DNA from: UBA6054 sp964522095
Lineage (GTDB): Bacteria > Planctomycetota > Phycisphaerae > Phycisphaerales > UBA1924
Assembly: GCA_964522095.1 (NCBI GenBank)
Contig: CAZFSO010000090.1
Location: forward strand, 1-9,266
Direction of reading: 5' to 3'
DNA: 9,266 nucleotides
The translations under genes were made by a program, and so were the position numbers. Under the pieces are notes generated by a model. That model did no database searches and was not told the DNA's origin. It saw only the letters and a list, made by a program, of their open reading frames with translations. Shown in pieces: positions 1 to 5,353 of the stretch (positions are counted from its first letter, which is position 1; every line of letters begins with the position of its first letter).

Positions 1-1
1 C

Positions 2-493
2 GCCGGCGCCACCGTCGTCGGCATGCTCTCGGTCCCCATGGTCCCCGACGCCGCCGACCCCGACGTCTACCACACCGACCCCGCCGCGCTCGACCGCAAC
101 CTCTGCCTGCTGACCATCTCCGAGCACGGCTACGGCAAGCGCACCCCGGTCGACGAGTACCGTGTCCAGCCCGAGGTCGGGCCCATGCGCAGCCAGTCCC
201 GCGGCGGCAAGGGGCGCCAGGACATCCGCATCACCGAGCGCAACGGGGCGTCCGTGGCCGCCATCGGCATCTTCGAGGACGAGGACGTCGTCGTGATCTC
301 CCGCGGGGGCCAACTCGTCCGCATGCCCGCCGCGTCGATCTCCCAGTACGGCCGGGGCACCCAGGGCGTCCGCGTCGTCTCCCTCCACGACGGCGACAGC
401 GTCGTCGCCGCCGGACGCGTCGAGGAGTCGTCCGAGGACACCGAGCCCGGCACCGCCCAGGCAGACACCCAGCCGGCGGGCGAGGAGTCCTGA
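2..493 (+). CDS. gyrA: DNA gyrase subunit A, C-terminal fragment (5' end outside window)
   Basis: The reading frame is open from base 2 to a TGA at 491-493, giving the last 163 residues. Gyrase A forms the A2B2 topoisomerase that introduces negative supercoils using ATP; its C-terminal beta-pinwheel wraps DNA. Visible pinwheel-type motifs are LLTISEHGYGKRTPVDEYR, followed by QSRGGKG (bases 194-214), ITERNG, VVVISRGGQLVRM and SQYGRGTQGVRVVSL. QSRGGKG matches the GyrA box (Q-R/K-R-G-G-R/K-G) except for Ser at its second position. The fragment begins in a VVGM strand typical of the preceding blade. The protein ends in an acidic Glu/Asp/Thr/Ser/Gln-rich tail of about 25 residues, as many gyrases do. 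A GyrA-type ParC cannot be fully excluded from the fragment alone, but the GyrA-box-like motif favours gyrase. Its 3' end contains the ribosome binding site of the next gene. Confidence 0.93.
   Translation, partial: AGATVVGMLSVPMVPDAADPDVYHTDPAALDRNLCLLTISEHGYGKRTPVDEYRVQPEVGPMRSQSRGGKGRQDIRITERNGASVAAIGIFEDEDVVVISRGGQLVRMPAASISQYGRGTQGVRVVSLHDGDSVVAAGRVEESSEDTEPGTAQADTQPAGEES
482..487 (+). promoter_or_regulatory. Shine-Dalgarno site inside gyrA 3' end
   Basis: GAGGAG lies 8 nt upstream of the ATG at 496 and within the last codons of gyrA. It fixes the start of the STAS gene and implies that this gene is read from the gyrA message, probably with translational coupling. Confidence 0.7.
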
Positions 494-495
494 AC

Positions 496-837
496 ATGGC
501 CGTCGAGTGGTCCGACACCATCCTGGTCGCCAACCTCGCCGACGAGCCGGCGCTGTCCGACGAACTCTCGCTGATCGGCGACAAGGTCGAGTCGGCCGGC
601 AAGCCGCCCCACGCGGTGCTCGACTTCGCCGAGGTGACCTACATCAACTCGTCCAACATCGCCCAACTCCTGCGCTTGCGCAAGCTCCTCGACGCCGCCG
701 GGCGCTCCCTGCGCCTCTCGGGCGTCACCGACGAGGTCATGTCCGTCCTGGCCGTCACCGGCCTGGACAAGATCTTCCAGTTCGCCCCCGACACCCTGAC
801 CGCCATCGCGGGGCTCCAACTCACCGACGCGGAATAA
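496..837 (+). CDS. Single-domain STAS protein (anti-sigma-factor-antagonist-like)
   Basis: This encodes 113 residues, the normal length for a stand-alone STAS domain such as SpoIIAA or RsbV. Such proteins switch partner kinases or anti-sigma factors through phosphorylation of a Ser at the start of helix 2. Visible features are a beta-strand with AVLDFAEVTYI (residues 40-50), then N51-S52-S53-N54-I55-AQLLRLRK, and a second half LRLSGVTDEVMSVLAVTGLDKIFQF, which matches the usual 'GL..IF..' end of the fold. S52 aligns with the phosphorylated Ser58 of SpoIIAA. The Asp before it is replaced by N51 and the Gly after the two serines by N54, so phosphorylation is plausible but unproven. The start is supported by GAGGAG 8 nt upstream. 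It sits 2 nt after gyrA. No kinase, phosphatase or sigma factor is visible nearby, so the partner is unknown. Confidence 0.85.
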   Translation: MAVEWSDTILVANLADEPALSDELSLIGDKVESAGKPPHAVLDFAEVTYINSSNIAQLLRLRKLLDAAGRSLRLSGVTDEVMSVLAVTGLDKIFQFAPDTLTAIAGLQLTDAE

Positions 838-843
838 CCCTTC

Positions 844-870
844 GGTGGCCCGGCTCGCCGAGCCGGGTCT
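844..870 (+). repeat. REP-like palindromic repeat, copy A
   Basis: The core is a perfect inverted repeat, CCCGGCTCG-C-CGAGCCGGG (849-867), preceded by GGTGG. The full 27 bp are identical to copy C at 3508-3534, and the core recurs at 3474-3499 and inverted at 3579-3603. It lies 6 bp after the STAS stop codon. Translated, it gives 'ARLAEPG', which creates spurious N-terminal extensions of neighbouring reading frames. It could also act as an RNA hairpin that ends the gyrA-STAS message, but no T-tract follows. Confidence 0.85.
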
Positions 871-885
871 TCCGATTCTTGGAGC

Positions 886-904
886 GGGGGGCATCCTGCC
901 CCCC
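886..904 (+). repeat. Perfect 8-bp-stem hairpin
   Basis: GGGGGGCA-TCC-TGCCCCCC is a perfect inverted repeat with a 3-nt loop. It lies between the STAS and ABC genes as the second of three consecutive hairpins. There is no T-run after it, so intrinsic termination is uncertain. Confidence 0.65.
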
Positions 905-905
905 G

Positions 906-922
906 TCGGCCCAACGGGCCGA
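906..922 (+). repeat. Perfect 7-bp-stem hairpin
   Basis: TCGGCCC-AAC-GGGCCGA follows the preceding hairpin after a single base. Together with copy A of the palindrome the two fill most of the 124-bp gap upstream of the ABC ATPase gene. Confidence 0.6.
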
Positions 923-961
923 GCCCGGCAACGCCCCACCCGCCAAACCGGTACACCCCGC

Positions 962-1708
962 ATGCCGACCCTCGCCCAGCCAGGTCCCGCCGCGCCCCGC
1001 GCCACCGATGCCGTCGCCGAACTGACCGGCATCCGCAAGATCTACTACAAGCCCGACGGCTCGGTCATGGTCGAGGCCCTCCGCGGCGTGGACCTGACCA
1101 TCCCCAAGGGCCAGTACATGGCCATCATGGGGGCGTCCGGCTCGGGCAAGTCCACCCTCATGAACATCCTCGGCTGCCTCGACCGGCCCACCGCCGGCCA
1201 GTATCTCCTCGACGGCACCCCCGCCGAGCAACTCGAGGACGAGGAACTCTCCGCGTTCCGGGGCCGCAAGATCGGCTTCGTCTTCCAGGCCTTCAACCTC
1301 ATCCCCCAGTTGACCGTCGAGGAGAACGTTGCCGTCCCCCTGTTCTATCAGGGCGTGAACAAGGCCGACCGCCTCCGCCGCGCCCGCGAGAAACTCGCCA
1401 TGGTCGGCCTGGAGGACCGCACCGACCACCGGCCCCGCGAACTCTCCGGCGGCCAGCAGCAGCGCGTCGCCATCGCCCGCTCCCTCGTCACCGAACCGGT
1501 CATCCTCATGGCCGACGAGCCCACCGGCAACCTCGACTCCAAGACCGGCGAGGCCATCCTCAGCATGTTCGAGGGCCTGCACCAGGAAGGCATGACCATC
1601 ATCATGGTCACCCACGACGACTCCGTCGCCGACCGCTGCGAACGCATCTTCCGCCTCCGCGACGGTGTCGTCGAACGCGACGAGGTGCTCCGCTCACGCC
1701 GTGCGTGA
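962..1708 (+). CDS. ABC transporter ATP-binding protein, MacB/LolD type
   Basis: This encodes a 248-residue ATPase that would power a membrane permease of the MacB/LolD/FtsX class (lipoprotein release, peptide or macrolide export). All nucleotide-binding motifs are intact: Walker A GASGSGKST (57-65), Q-loop Q109 in FVFQAFNLIPQ, signature LSGGQQQR (161-168), Walker B ILMADE (181-186), D-loop NLD (190-192) and H-loop H218. 'LNILGCLDRPT'-like and 'NLIPQLTVEENV' segments are characteristic of this subfamily. The ATG at 962 is chosen because an upstream in-frame GTG (845) would translate the palindromic repeat and hairpins; no good Shine-Dalgarno precedes the ATG, so the exact start is uncertain. 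No permease or membrane-fusion gene is in the window, so the substrate cannot be assigned. Its last 15 bp overlap the end of the convergent birA. Confidence 0.92.
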   Translation: MPTLAQPGPAAPRATDAVAELTGIRKIYYKPDGSVMVEALRGVDLTIPKGQYMAIMGASGSGKSTLMNILGCLDRPTAGQYLLDGTPAEQLEDEELSAFRGRKIGFVFQAFNLIPQLTVEENVAVPLFYQGVNKADRLRRAREKLAMVGLEDRTDHRPRELSGGQQQRVAIARSLVTEPVILMADEPTGNLDSKTGEAILSMFEGLHQEGMTIIMVTHDDSVADRCERIFRLRDGVVERDEVLRSRRA

Positions 1709-2488
1709 CGGGTCCACCCGCGCCCGATCGACCGGCAACACCCGGTCCCCCTCTGGCGTCCGCACCGTGATCGCCGTCAACGGGTCCAGCCCGACCACAA
1801 CCCCCGTGATCCGCTCCTGCCCGACCAGGAACGCCCGCTCCGTGCCGATCATCGCGTCCCGAGCCGCCCACGCCGCGCGCACCGCGTCGTCGTCGGCTTT
1901 CAGCCAGCGCCCCAGGGTCGACAGAAGCCCCGCCGCGAGCGCCAGCCGGTCCGTCGAGCCGCCCAGCATGGCCAGGGAGCACGCCCCCGGGACGTCGGCC
2001 AGGTCGCCCGCCGTCTGGAACACGTTGACGCCGATGCCCACGACCGCCCAGCGTTCCCGCCGCTCGATGAGCACCCCGGCGAGTTTGCGGTCGCCGTCGC
2101 CCACGCGGGCCACCACGTCGTTCGGCCACTTGATGCGCAAGTCCGCCCCCGGCGCGGCCGCCCGGCAGGCGTCCAGCGCCGCCAGCCCGGCGCGTGCCGC
2201 CAGGGCGACGTCGCCCGGCGCGTCCGGCAGGGCGAAGGACATCGGCAGGGTCATCGCTTCCCCGTCCTGCCAGCGTCGGCCGCGCTGGCCGCGTCCGTCG
2301 GTCTGGACCGACGCGACGACAGCAACGCCGGCGTCCGCCCGCCGGTGGCGCCACGCGGCGTCCTGCGTGCTGGCCGTGCGCTCGTAGACGATCACCTCGG
2401 ACACCGGGCCGCCCGGCGCGCCGCGTGCGGCCGCCGTCAGGGCGTCGGCCCACCGGTCCCGGCGCTCGTCGCGGCCGGTCGCGGTCAC
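1694..2488 (-). CDS. birA: Biotin--[acetyl-CoA-carboxylase] ligase
   Basis: This encodes 264 residues. The enzyme adenylates biotin and transfers it to the biotin carrier protein of acetyl-CoA carboxylase, the first step of fatty-acid synthesis. Visible family motifs are ERTASTQD (36-43), the biotinyl-AMP loop DGRGQRGRRW (64-73), KWPND (120-124), KLAGVLIE (135-142) and GIGVN (151-155). A small C-terminal domain follows, with ITGVVVGLDPLTAITVRTPEG resembling the SH3-like cap. Only about 30 residues precede the catalytic domain, too few for the winged-helix repressor domain of E. coli BirA, so this is probably a ligase without operator binding. The GTG start at 2488 overlaps the nadC stop as GTGA, implying translational coupling. 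The stop lies inside the 3' end of the convergent ABC gene. Confidence 0.93.
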   Translation of the reverse strand: MTATGRDERRDRWADALTAAARGAPGGPVSEVIVYERTASTQDAAWRHRRADAGVAVVASVQTDGRGQRGRRWQDGEAMTLPMSFALPDAPGDVALAARAGLAALDACRAAAPGADLRIKWPNDVVARVGDGDRKLAGVLIERRERWAVVGIGVNVFQTAGDLADVPGACSLAMLGGSTDRLALAAGLLSTLGRWLKADDDAVRAAWAARDAMIGTERAFLVGQERITGVVVGLDPLTAITVRTPEGDRVLPVDRARVDPSRTA

Positions 2489-3429
2489 GAGGCGTCCAGG
2501 CCCAGGTCCAGCGACACCGCCTGGTGCGTCAGCCCGCCAACGGAGATCCGGTCCACGCCTGTCTCGGCGATGGCCCGCACCGTGCCGAGCGTCACGCCGC
2601 CGGAGGCCTCCAGCAGCAGGCGCGGCGCTTGCTTGTCGCGTCGGCGCACGCTCTCGCGGAGCAGGTCGGGCGTCATGTTGTCCAGCAGCACCATGTCGAT
2701 CAGCCCGTTGGGCAGGCTGAGCACCCGGTCCAACTGGTCGAGCGTGTCGACCTCGGCCTGGACGAACCGCAGCACGCCGCCCGCGGCCCGGGCGCGGGTC
2801 GCGACCTGCGCCAGCATGGCGGCCAGACCGTCGGCGTCGACCTGGGCGACGTGGTTGTCCTTGACCAGCACCGCGTCGTGCAGGCCCAGGCGGTGGCAGG
2901 TCCCCCCGCCGCAGCGCACGGCGTACTTCTCCAGCAGGCGCATCCCCGGCGTGGTCTTGCGCGTGTCGCAGACCGCGACCCCGGTTCCCTCGACCGCGCG
3001 CACGAACTCGCTTGCCCGCGTGGCCACGCCGCACAGACGCGCCACCAGGTTGAGCATGGTCCGCTCGATCCGCACGATGGCCTGCGCGCTGCCGTCGAGT
3101 TCGGCCAGGGTCTGGCCGGGCTCGATCGGCTCGCCGTCGTTGCCGGTGGTGGTCACGGCGATCGGCTCGCCCGACTCGGCGAACACCGAGACCACCTCGG
3201 GGATGAACGCCAGCCCGGCCGCCACCCCGTGCGCCCGCGACACCAGCCGGGCCCGCTGGCGGCTGCCCGGCGCCAGCGCCAGTTCACCGGTCAGATCCCG
3301 CGGCGGCGCCCCCAGGTCCTCGTCGCGGGCCAGTTCCAGCAGGCGGCGCACGTGCCCCGACCCCGACACCGCGCCGGCGAACTCGGGCAGCGAAACCGCG
3401 TTGGGGTCCAAGGTCTCGATCGTGGCCAT
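2485..3429 (-). CDS. nadC: Nicotinate-nucleotide pyrophosphorylase (quinolinate phosphoribosyltransferase, carboxylating)
   Basis: This encodes 314 residues. The enzyme converts quinolinate and PRPP to nicotinate mononucleotide, CO2 and pyrophosphate in de novo NAD synthesis. Family landmarks in order: DLGAPPRDLTGE (38-49), an N-terminal alpha/beta sandwich ending LAELDGSAQAIVRIERTMLNLV (substrate-binding ER at 122-123), DTRKTTPGMR (155-164), KYAVRCGGG followed by HRLGL (168-183), KDNH (190-193), LLDNM, EASGGV and the closing ISVGGLTHQ segment. All expected substrate-contact motifs look intact. The ATG at 3429 is preferred, but an in-frame ATG at 3462 would add 11 residues; neither has a strong Shine-Dalgarno. 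It is the first gene of a two-gene unit with birA, divergent from fabI. No nadA or nadB is present. Confidence 0.94.
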   Translation of the reverse strand: MATIETLDPNAVSLPEFAGAVSGSGHVRRLLELARDEDLGAPPRDLTGELALAPGSRQRARLVSRAHGVAAGLAFIPEVVSVFAESGEPIAVTTTGNDGEPIEPGQTLAELDGSAQAIVRIERTMLNLVARLCGVATRASEFVRAVEGTGVAVCDTRKTTPGMRLLEKYAVRCGGGTCHRLGLHDAVLVKDNHVAQVDADGLAAMLAQVATRARAAGGVLRFVQAEVDTLDQLDRVLSLPNGLIDMVLLDNMTPDLLRESVRRRDKQAPRLLLEASGGVTLGTVRAIAETGVDRISVGGLTHQAVSLDLGLDAS

Positions 3430-3473
3430 CGCGCCGATGGTACGCGCACCGGCACCTATCATGCCCGTTCCAG

Positions 3474-3499
3474 GGTGACCCGGCTCGCCGAGCCGGGTC
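3474..3499 (+). repeat. REP-like palindromic repeat, copy B
   Basis: It has the same core as copy A. Here the outer base is A instead of G (GGTGACCC...), which makes a perfect 23-bp palindrome at 3477-3499 with 11-bp arms around a single C. It lies in the divergent nadC/fabI gap, upstream of both genes. Confidence 0.85.
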
Positions 3500-3507
3500 G
3501 TTCCAAC

Positions 3508-3534
3508 GGTGGCCCGGCTCGCCGAGCCGGGTCT
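3508..3534 (+). repeat. REP-like palindromic repeat, copy C
   Basis: It is identical over 27 bp to copy A at 844-870, and is separated from copy B by only 8 bp. It is in the same orientation as A and B, as judged by the asymmetric GGTGG flank. Confidence 0.85.
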
Positions 3535-3542
3535 CCCCGCAC

Positions 3543-3560
3543 CCCGGCGCCACCGCCGGG
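3543..3560 (+). repeat. 7-bp-stem hairpin between palindrome copies
   Basis: CCCGGCG-CCAC-CGCCGGG is an unrelated perfect inverted repeat between copies C and D. It may be an extra structural element of the repeat cluster or chance in this GC-rich DNA. Confidence 0.4.
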
Positions 3561-3578
3561 CCCGCATAGCGCAACCTC

Positions 3579-3603
3579 GCCCGGCTCGGCGAGCCGGGCC
3601 ACC
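3579..3603 (-). repeat. REP-like palindromic repeat, copy D (inverted)
   Basis: The core CCCGGCTCG-G-CGAGCCGGG (3580-3598) is followed by CCACC, so the asymmetric GGTGG flank is on the minus strand, opposite to copies A to C. It ends 3 bp before the fabI ribosome binding site (AAGGAG, 3607-3612) and could affect fabI translation if transcribed. The inverted pairing of C and D resembles a BIME-type arrangement. Confidence 0.82.
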
Positions 3604-3617
3604 GGGAAGGAGTCGGC

Positions 3618-4400
3618 ATGGGTCTTCTGGACGGCAAGCAGGGTCTGATCGTCGGGGTCGCCAACGACCGCTCGTACGCGTTCCACATCGCCCAGGCCCT
3701 CACCGAGCACGGCGCGACCTGCGCCTACGCCCACATCCCCGGCGAGAAGAACGAGCGCCGCACCGGCAAGGCGGTCGAGAAGATCGCCCCCAACCCCTGG
3801 CTGTGCCCCTGCGACGCCGGCAAGGACGAGGACCTCGACGCCCTGTTCGAACGCTACAAGAAGGACTTCCCCCGCCTGGACTTCCTGGTCCACTCCATCG
3901 CCTTCGCCGACCGCGACTGGCTCCAGCCGGGCAAGTTCGCCGACACGCCCCGAGCGGCCTACCTCGCCGCGGTGGACATCTCGGCGTACACCCTCTCGGC
4001 GATGGCCGGGCGCGCCCGCGCGCAGATGGCCGCCAACGGCGGCGGGTCGATCATGGCCATGAGTTACTACGGCGCCGAGAAGGTCATCCCGGGCTACAAC
4101 GTCATGGGCGTCGCCAAGGCCGCCCTCGAAGCCACCAGCCGCTACCTGGCCTTCGAACTCGGGGCCGAGGGCATCCGGGTCAACACCATCTCCGGCGGCT
4201 ACCTGCGCACCCTCGCCAGTTCGGCGGTGGGGGGCGTGGACACCATGGACGAGATGGCCCGCACCAAGGGGCCCCTCCGCCGCGGCGTCGAGGGCGCCGA
4301 CGTCGGCAAGACGGCCGTCTACCTCGCCAGCGACCTGGCCAGCGGCGTGACCGGCGAGAACGTCTACGTCGACTGCGGGATGAACATCCTGGGCATCTGA
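3618..4400 (+). CDS. fabI: Enoyl-[acyl-carrier-protein] reductase (NADH), FabI type
   Basis: This encodes 260 residues, the usual FabI length. The enzyme reduces trans-2-enoyl-ACP to acyl-ACP in the last step of each fatty-acid elongation cycle. It is a short-chain dehydrogenase fold with nucleotide-binding GVANDRSYAFHIA (13-25), VHSIAFA (91-97), catalytic Y150 and Y160 spaced by 10 residues, and K167 in SYYGAEKVIPGYNVMGVAKAA. That Tyr/Tyr/Lys pattern corresponds to Y146/Y156/K163 of the E. coli enzyme. The segment after the catalytic region reads SGGYLRTLAS (192-201) where E. coli FabI has SAGPIRTLAAS, so two positions at the cofactor/substrate loop differ. AAGGAG lies 5 nt upstream of the ATG, fixing the start. 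It is divergent from nadC-birA, with no other fab gene adjacent. Confidence 0.95.
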   Translation: MGLLDGKQGLIVGVANDRSYAFHIAQALTEHGATCAYAHIPGEKNERRTGKAVEKIAPNPWLCPCDAGKDEDLDALFERYKKDFPRLDFLVHSIAFADRDWLQPGKFADTPRAAYLAAVDISAYTLSAMAGRARAQMAANGGGSIMAMSYYGAEKVIPGYNVMGVAKAALEATSRYLAFELGAEGIRVNTISGGYLRTLASSAVGGVDTMDEMARTKGPLRRGVEGADVGKTAVYLASDLASGVTGENVYVDCGMNILGI

Positions 4401-4468
4401 CCCCGGCCGCTCACCCCGTCCTCCCTCCGCTCGACCGGCGTCGTTTCACAGGCCGCGCCACCGGTGCG

Positions 4469-4488
4469 CCCCGGCCCGCTCGCCGGGG
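4469..4488 (+). repeat. Hairpin in the fabI / sorting-tail-gene gap
   Basis: CCCCGGC-CCGCTC-GCCGGGG is a 7-bp perfect stem about 70 bp after the fabI stop. It could help end fabI transcription, but no T-run follows. The rest of the 214-bp gap (4401-4614) is slightly AT-richer from about 4505 to 4570 and should hold the next gene's promoter, though no convincing -35/-10 pair was found. Confidence 0.4.
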
Positions 4489-4614
4489 AGTCTGGGCGGG
4501 ATGGGCGAATCGGACGATTTCTGCCGACTTTGCTGGCCGCGCGCCCCTCCATGAGGCACATTCCCGTTATCACCCCGTCATTCGGGCGAGGGTACAGACA
4601 CATGGGAGTGTGCG

Positions 4615-5280
4615 ATGAGAGATGCAACCATTCTCGCGGGCGCAACGACGCTCGCCCTGCTCGCGGCGCCCACGCTCGCCGGCGCGACGTTCAAGGTGGC
4701 CGATTCGTTCCATGACTACGCCGGTATCCAGGGTGAGAACGGCTGGTTCTACGGCTACTACAACGGCAACGTCCCGGACGCGTACCGACCCGGCGACTTC
4801 GAGATGATGAACGTGTACGACACCGAGAACGACCGCTGGTGGGTGGACAACACCCCGGGCGGGCCCCTCACGCTCGTCGACGCCGTCTACATGCACTCGA
4901 GCGTCCGCGCCGCGGGCGTCCAGTGGGCCGTGCGCCGCTGGGTCAGCCACATCAACGGGCCGGTCTCGATCGCCATGGACATCGGGCTGCCCCACGCCCA
5001 GGACGGCGAGAACGCCGACGGCGTCCGCCTGCACGTCTTCGTCGACGGCGTCGAGCGCCTGATCACCACCCTGTCGGCCGAGAACACCGCCACGATCAGC
5101 CTCGAACTGTTCGACTCGGTCTCCGCCGGCTCGGTCATCGACTTCGCGATCGACCCCTTGGGCAACTCGTCCTTCGACGCGGTCGCCTTCAACGCGGTCA
5201 TCACCAGCACGATCCCGACCCCCGCGTCGCTGGCGCTGCTGGGCCTGGGCGGGCTGGCCGCCGCCCGTCGCCGCCGATAA
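4615..5280 (+). CDS. Secreted protein with PEP-CTERM-like sorting tail, paralogue 1
   Basis: This encodes 221 residues of no recognised enzyme family. An N-terminal signal peptide (hydrophobic 5-19, likely cut after TLA at 22) precedes a mature domain rich in aromatic and beta-prone segments: IQGENGWFYGYYN (38-50), WW (75-76), YMH (92-94), AVRRW (105-109), HVFVDG, GSVIDF and FDAVAF. The tail is IPTPASLALLGLGG (200-213), a short hydrophobic stretch and four arginines. This is the PEP-CTERM architecture, in which an exosortase cuts near the P-x-P motif after export; here Thr replaces the Glu of PEP. GGGAG 6 nt before the ATG supports the start. The mature part is related to the protein encoded at 5822-6550. 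A beta-sandwich, perhaps ligand-binding, extracellular role is an inference. An intrinsic terminator follows directly. Confidence 0.88.
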   Translation: MRDATILAGATTLALLAAPTLAGATFKVADSFHDYAGIQGENGWFYGYYNGNVPDAYRPGDFEMMNVYDTENDRWWVDNTPGGPLTLVDAVYMHSSVRAAGVQWAVRRWVSHINGPVSIAMDIGLPHAQDGENADGVRLHVFVDGVERLITTLSAENTATISLELFDSVSAGSVIDFAIDPLGNSSFDAVAFNAVITSTIPTPASLALLGLGGLAAARRRR

Positions 5281-5298
5281 CCCGGGGTGACTTCCTCA

Positions 5299-5338
5299 GA
5301 AAAAGACCCGCGCCGGTGGTCCGGCGCGGGTTTCTTTG
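5299..5338 (+). terminator. Intrinsic terminator, probably bidirectional
   Basis: An 11-bp perfect stem (5306-5316 with 5321-5331) around the loop TGGT begins ACCCGCGCCGG. It is followed by TTTCTTTG and preceded by GAAAAAGA, so T-runs exist on both strands. It starts about 20 bp after the stop of the first sorting-tail gene and is the clearest terminator in the window. Confidence 0.88.
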
Positions 5339-5353
5339 TCGATACTTTCAGTG

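Noticed and set aside
845..961. GTG at 845 as the start of the ABC ATPase (39 extra residues)
   Set aside because: It would translate the palindromic repeat and two hairpins into a Gly/Pro/Arg-rich leader not expected in this family. The ATG at 962 gives normal length.
507..1025. 172-residue plus-strand frame overlapping the STAS gene
   Set aside because: It is a shifted Arg/Pro-rich reading of the STAS gene that runs through the repeat block.
3474..3603. Palindrome cluster as a small CRISPR array
   Set aside because: Spacing between copies is 8 and about 45 bp, one copy is inverted, and no cas gene is nearby.
2194..3648. Long plus-strand frames opposite birA and nadC (up to 484 codons)
   Set aside because: They arise from high GC on the opposite strand of two clearly recognised genes, and their products are low-complexity Arg/Ala/Gly/Pro.
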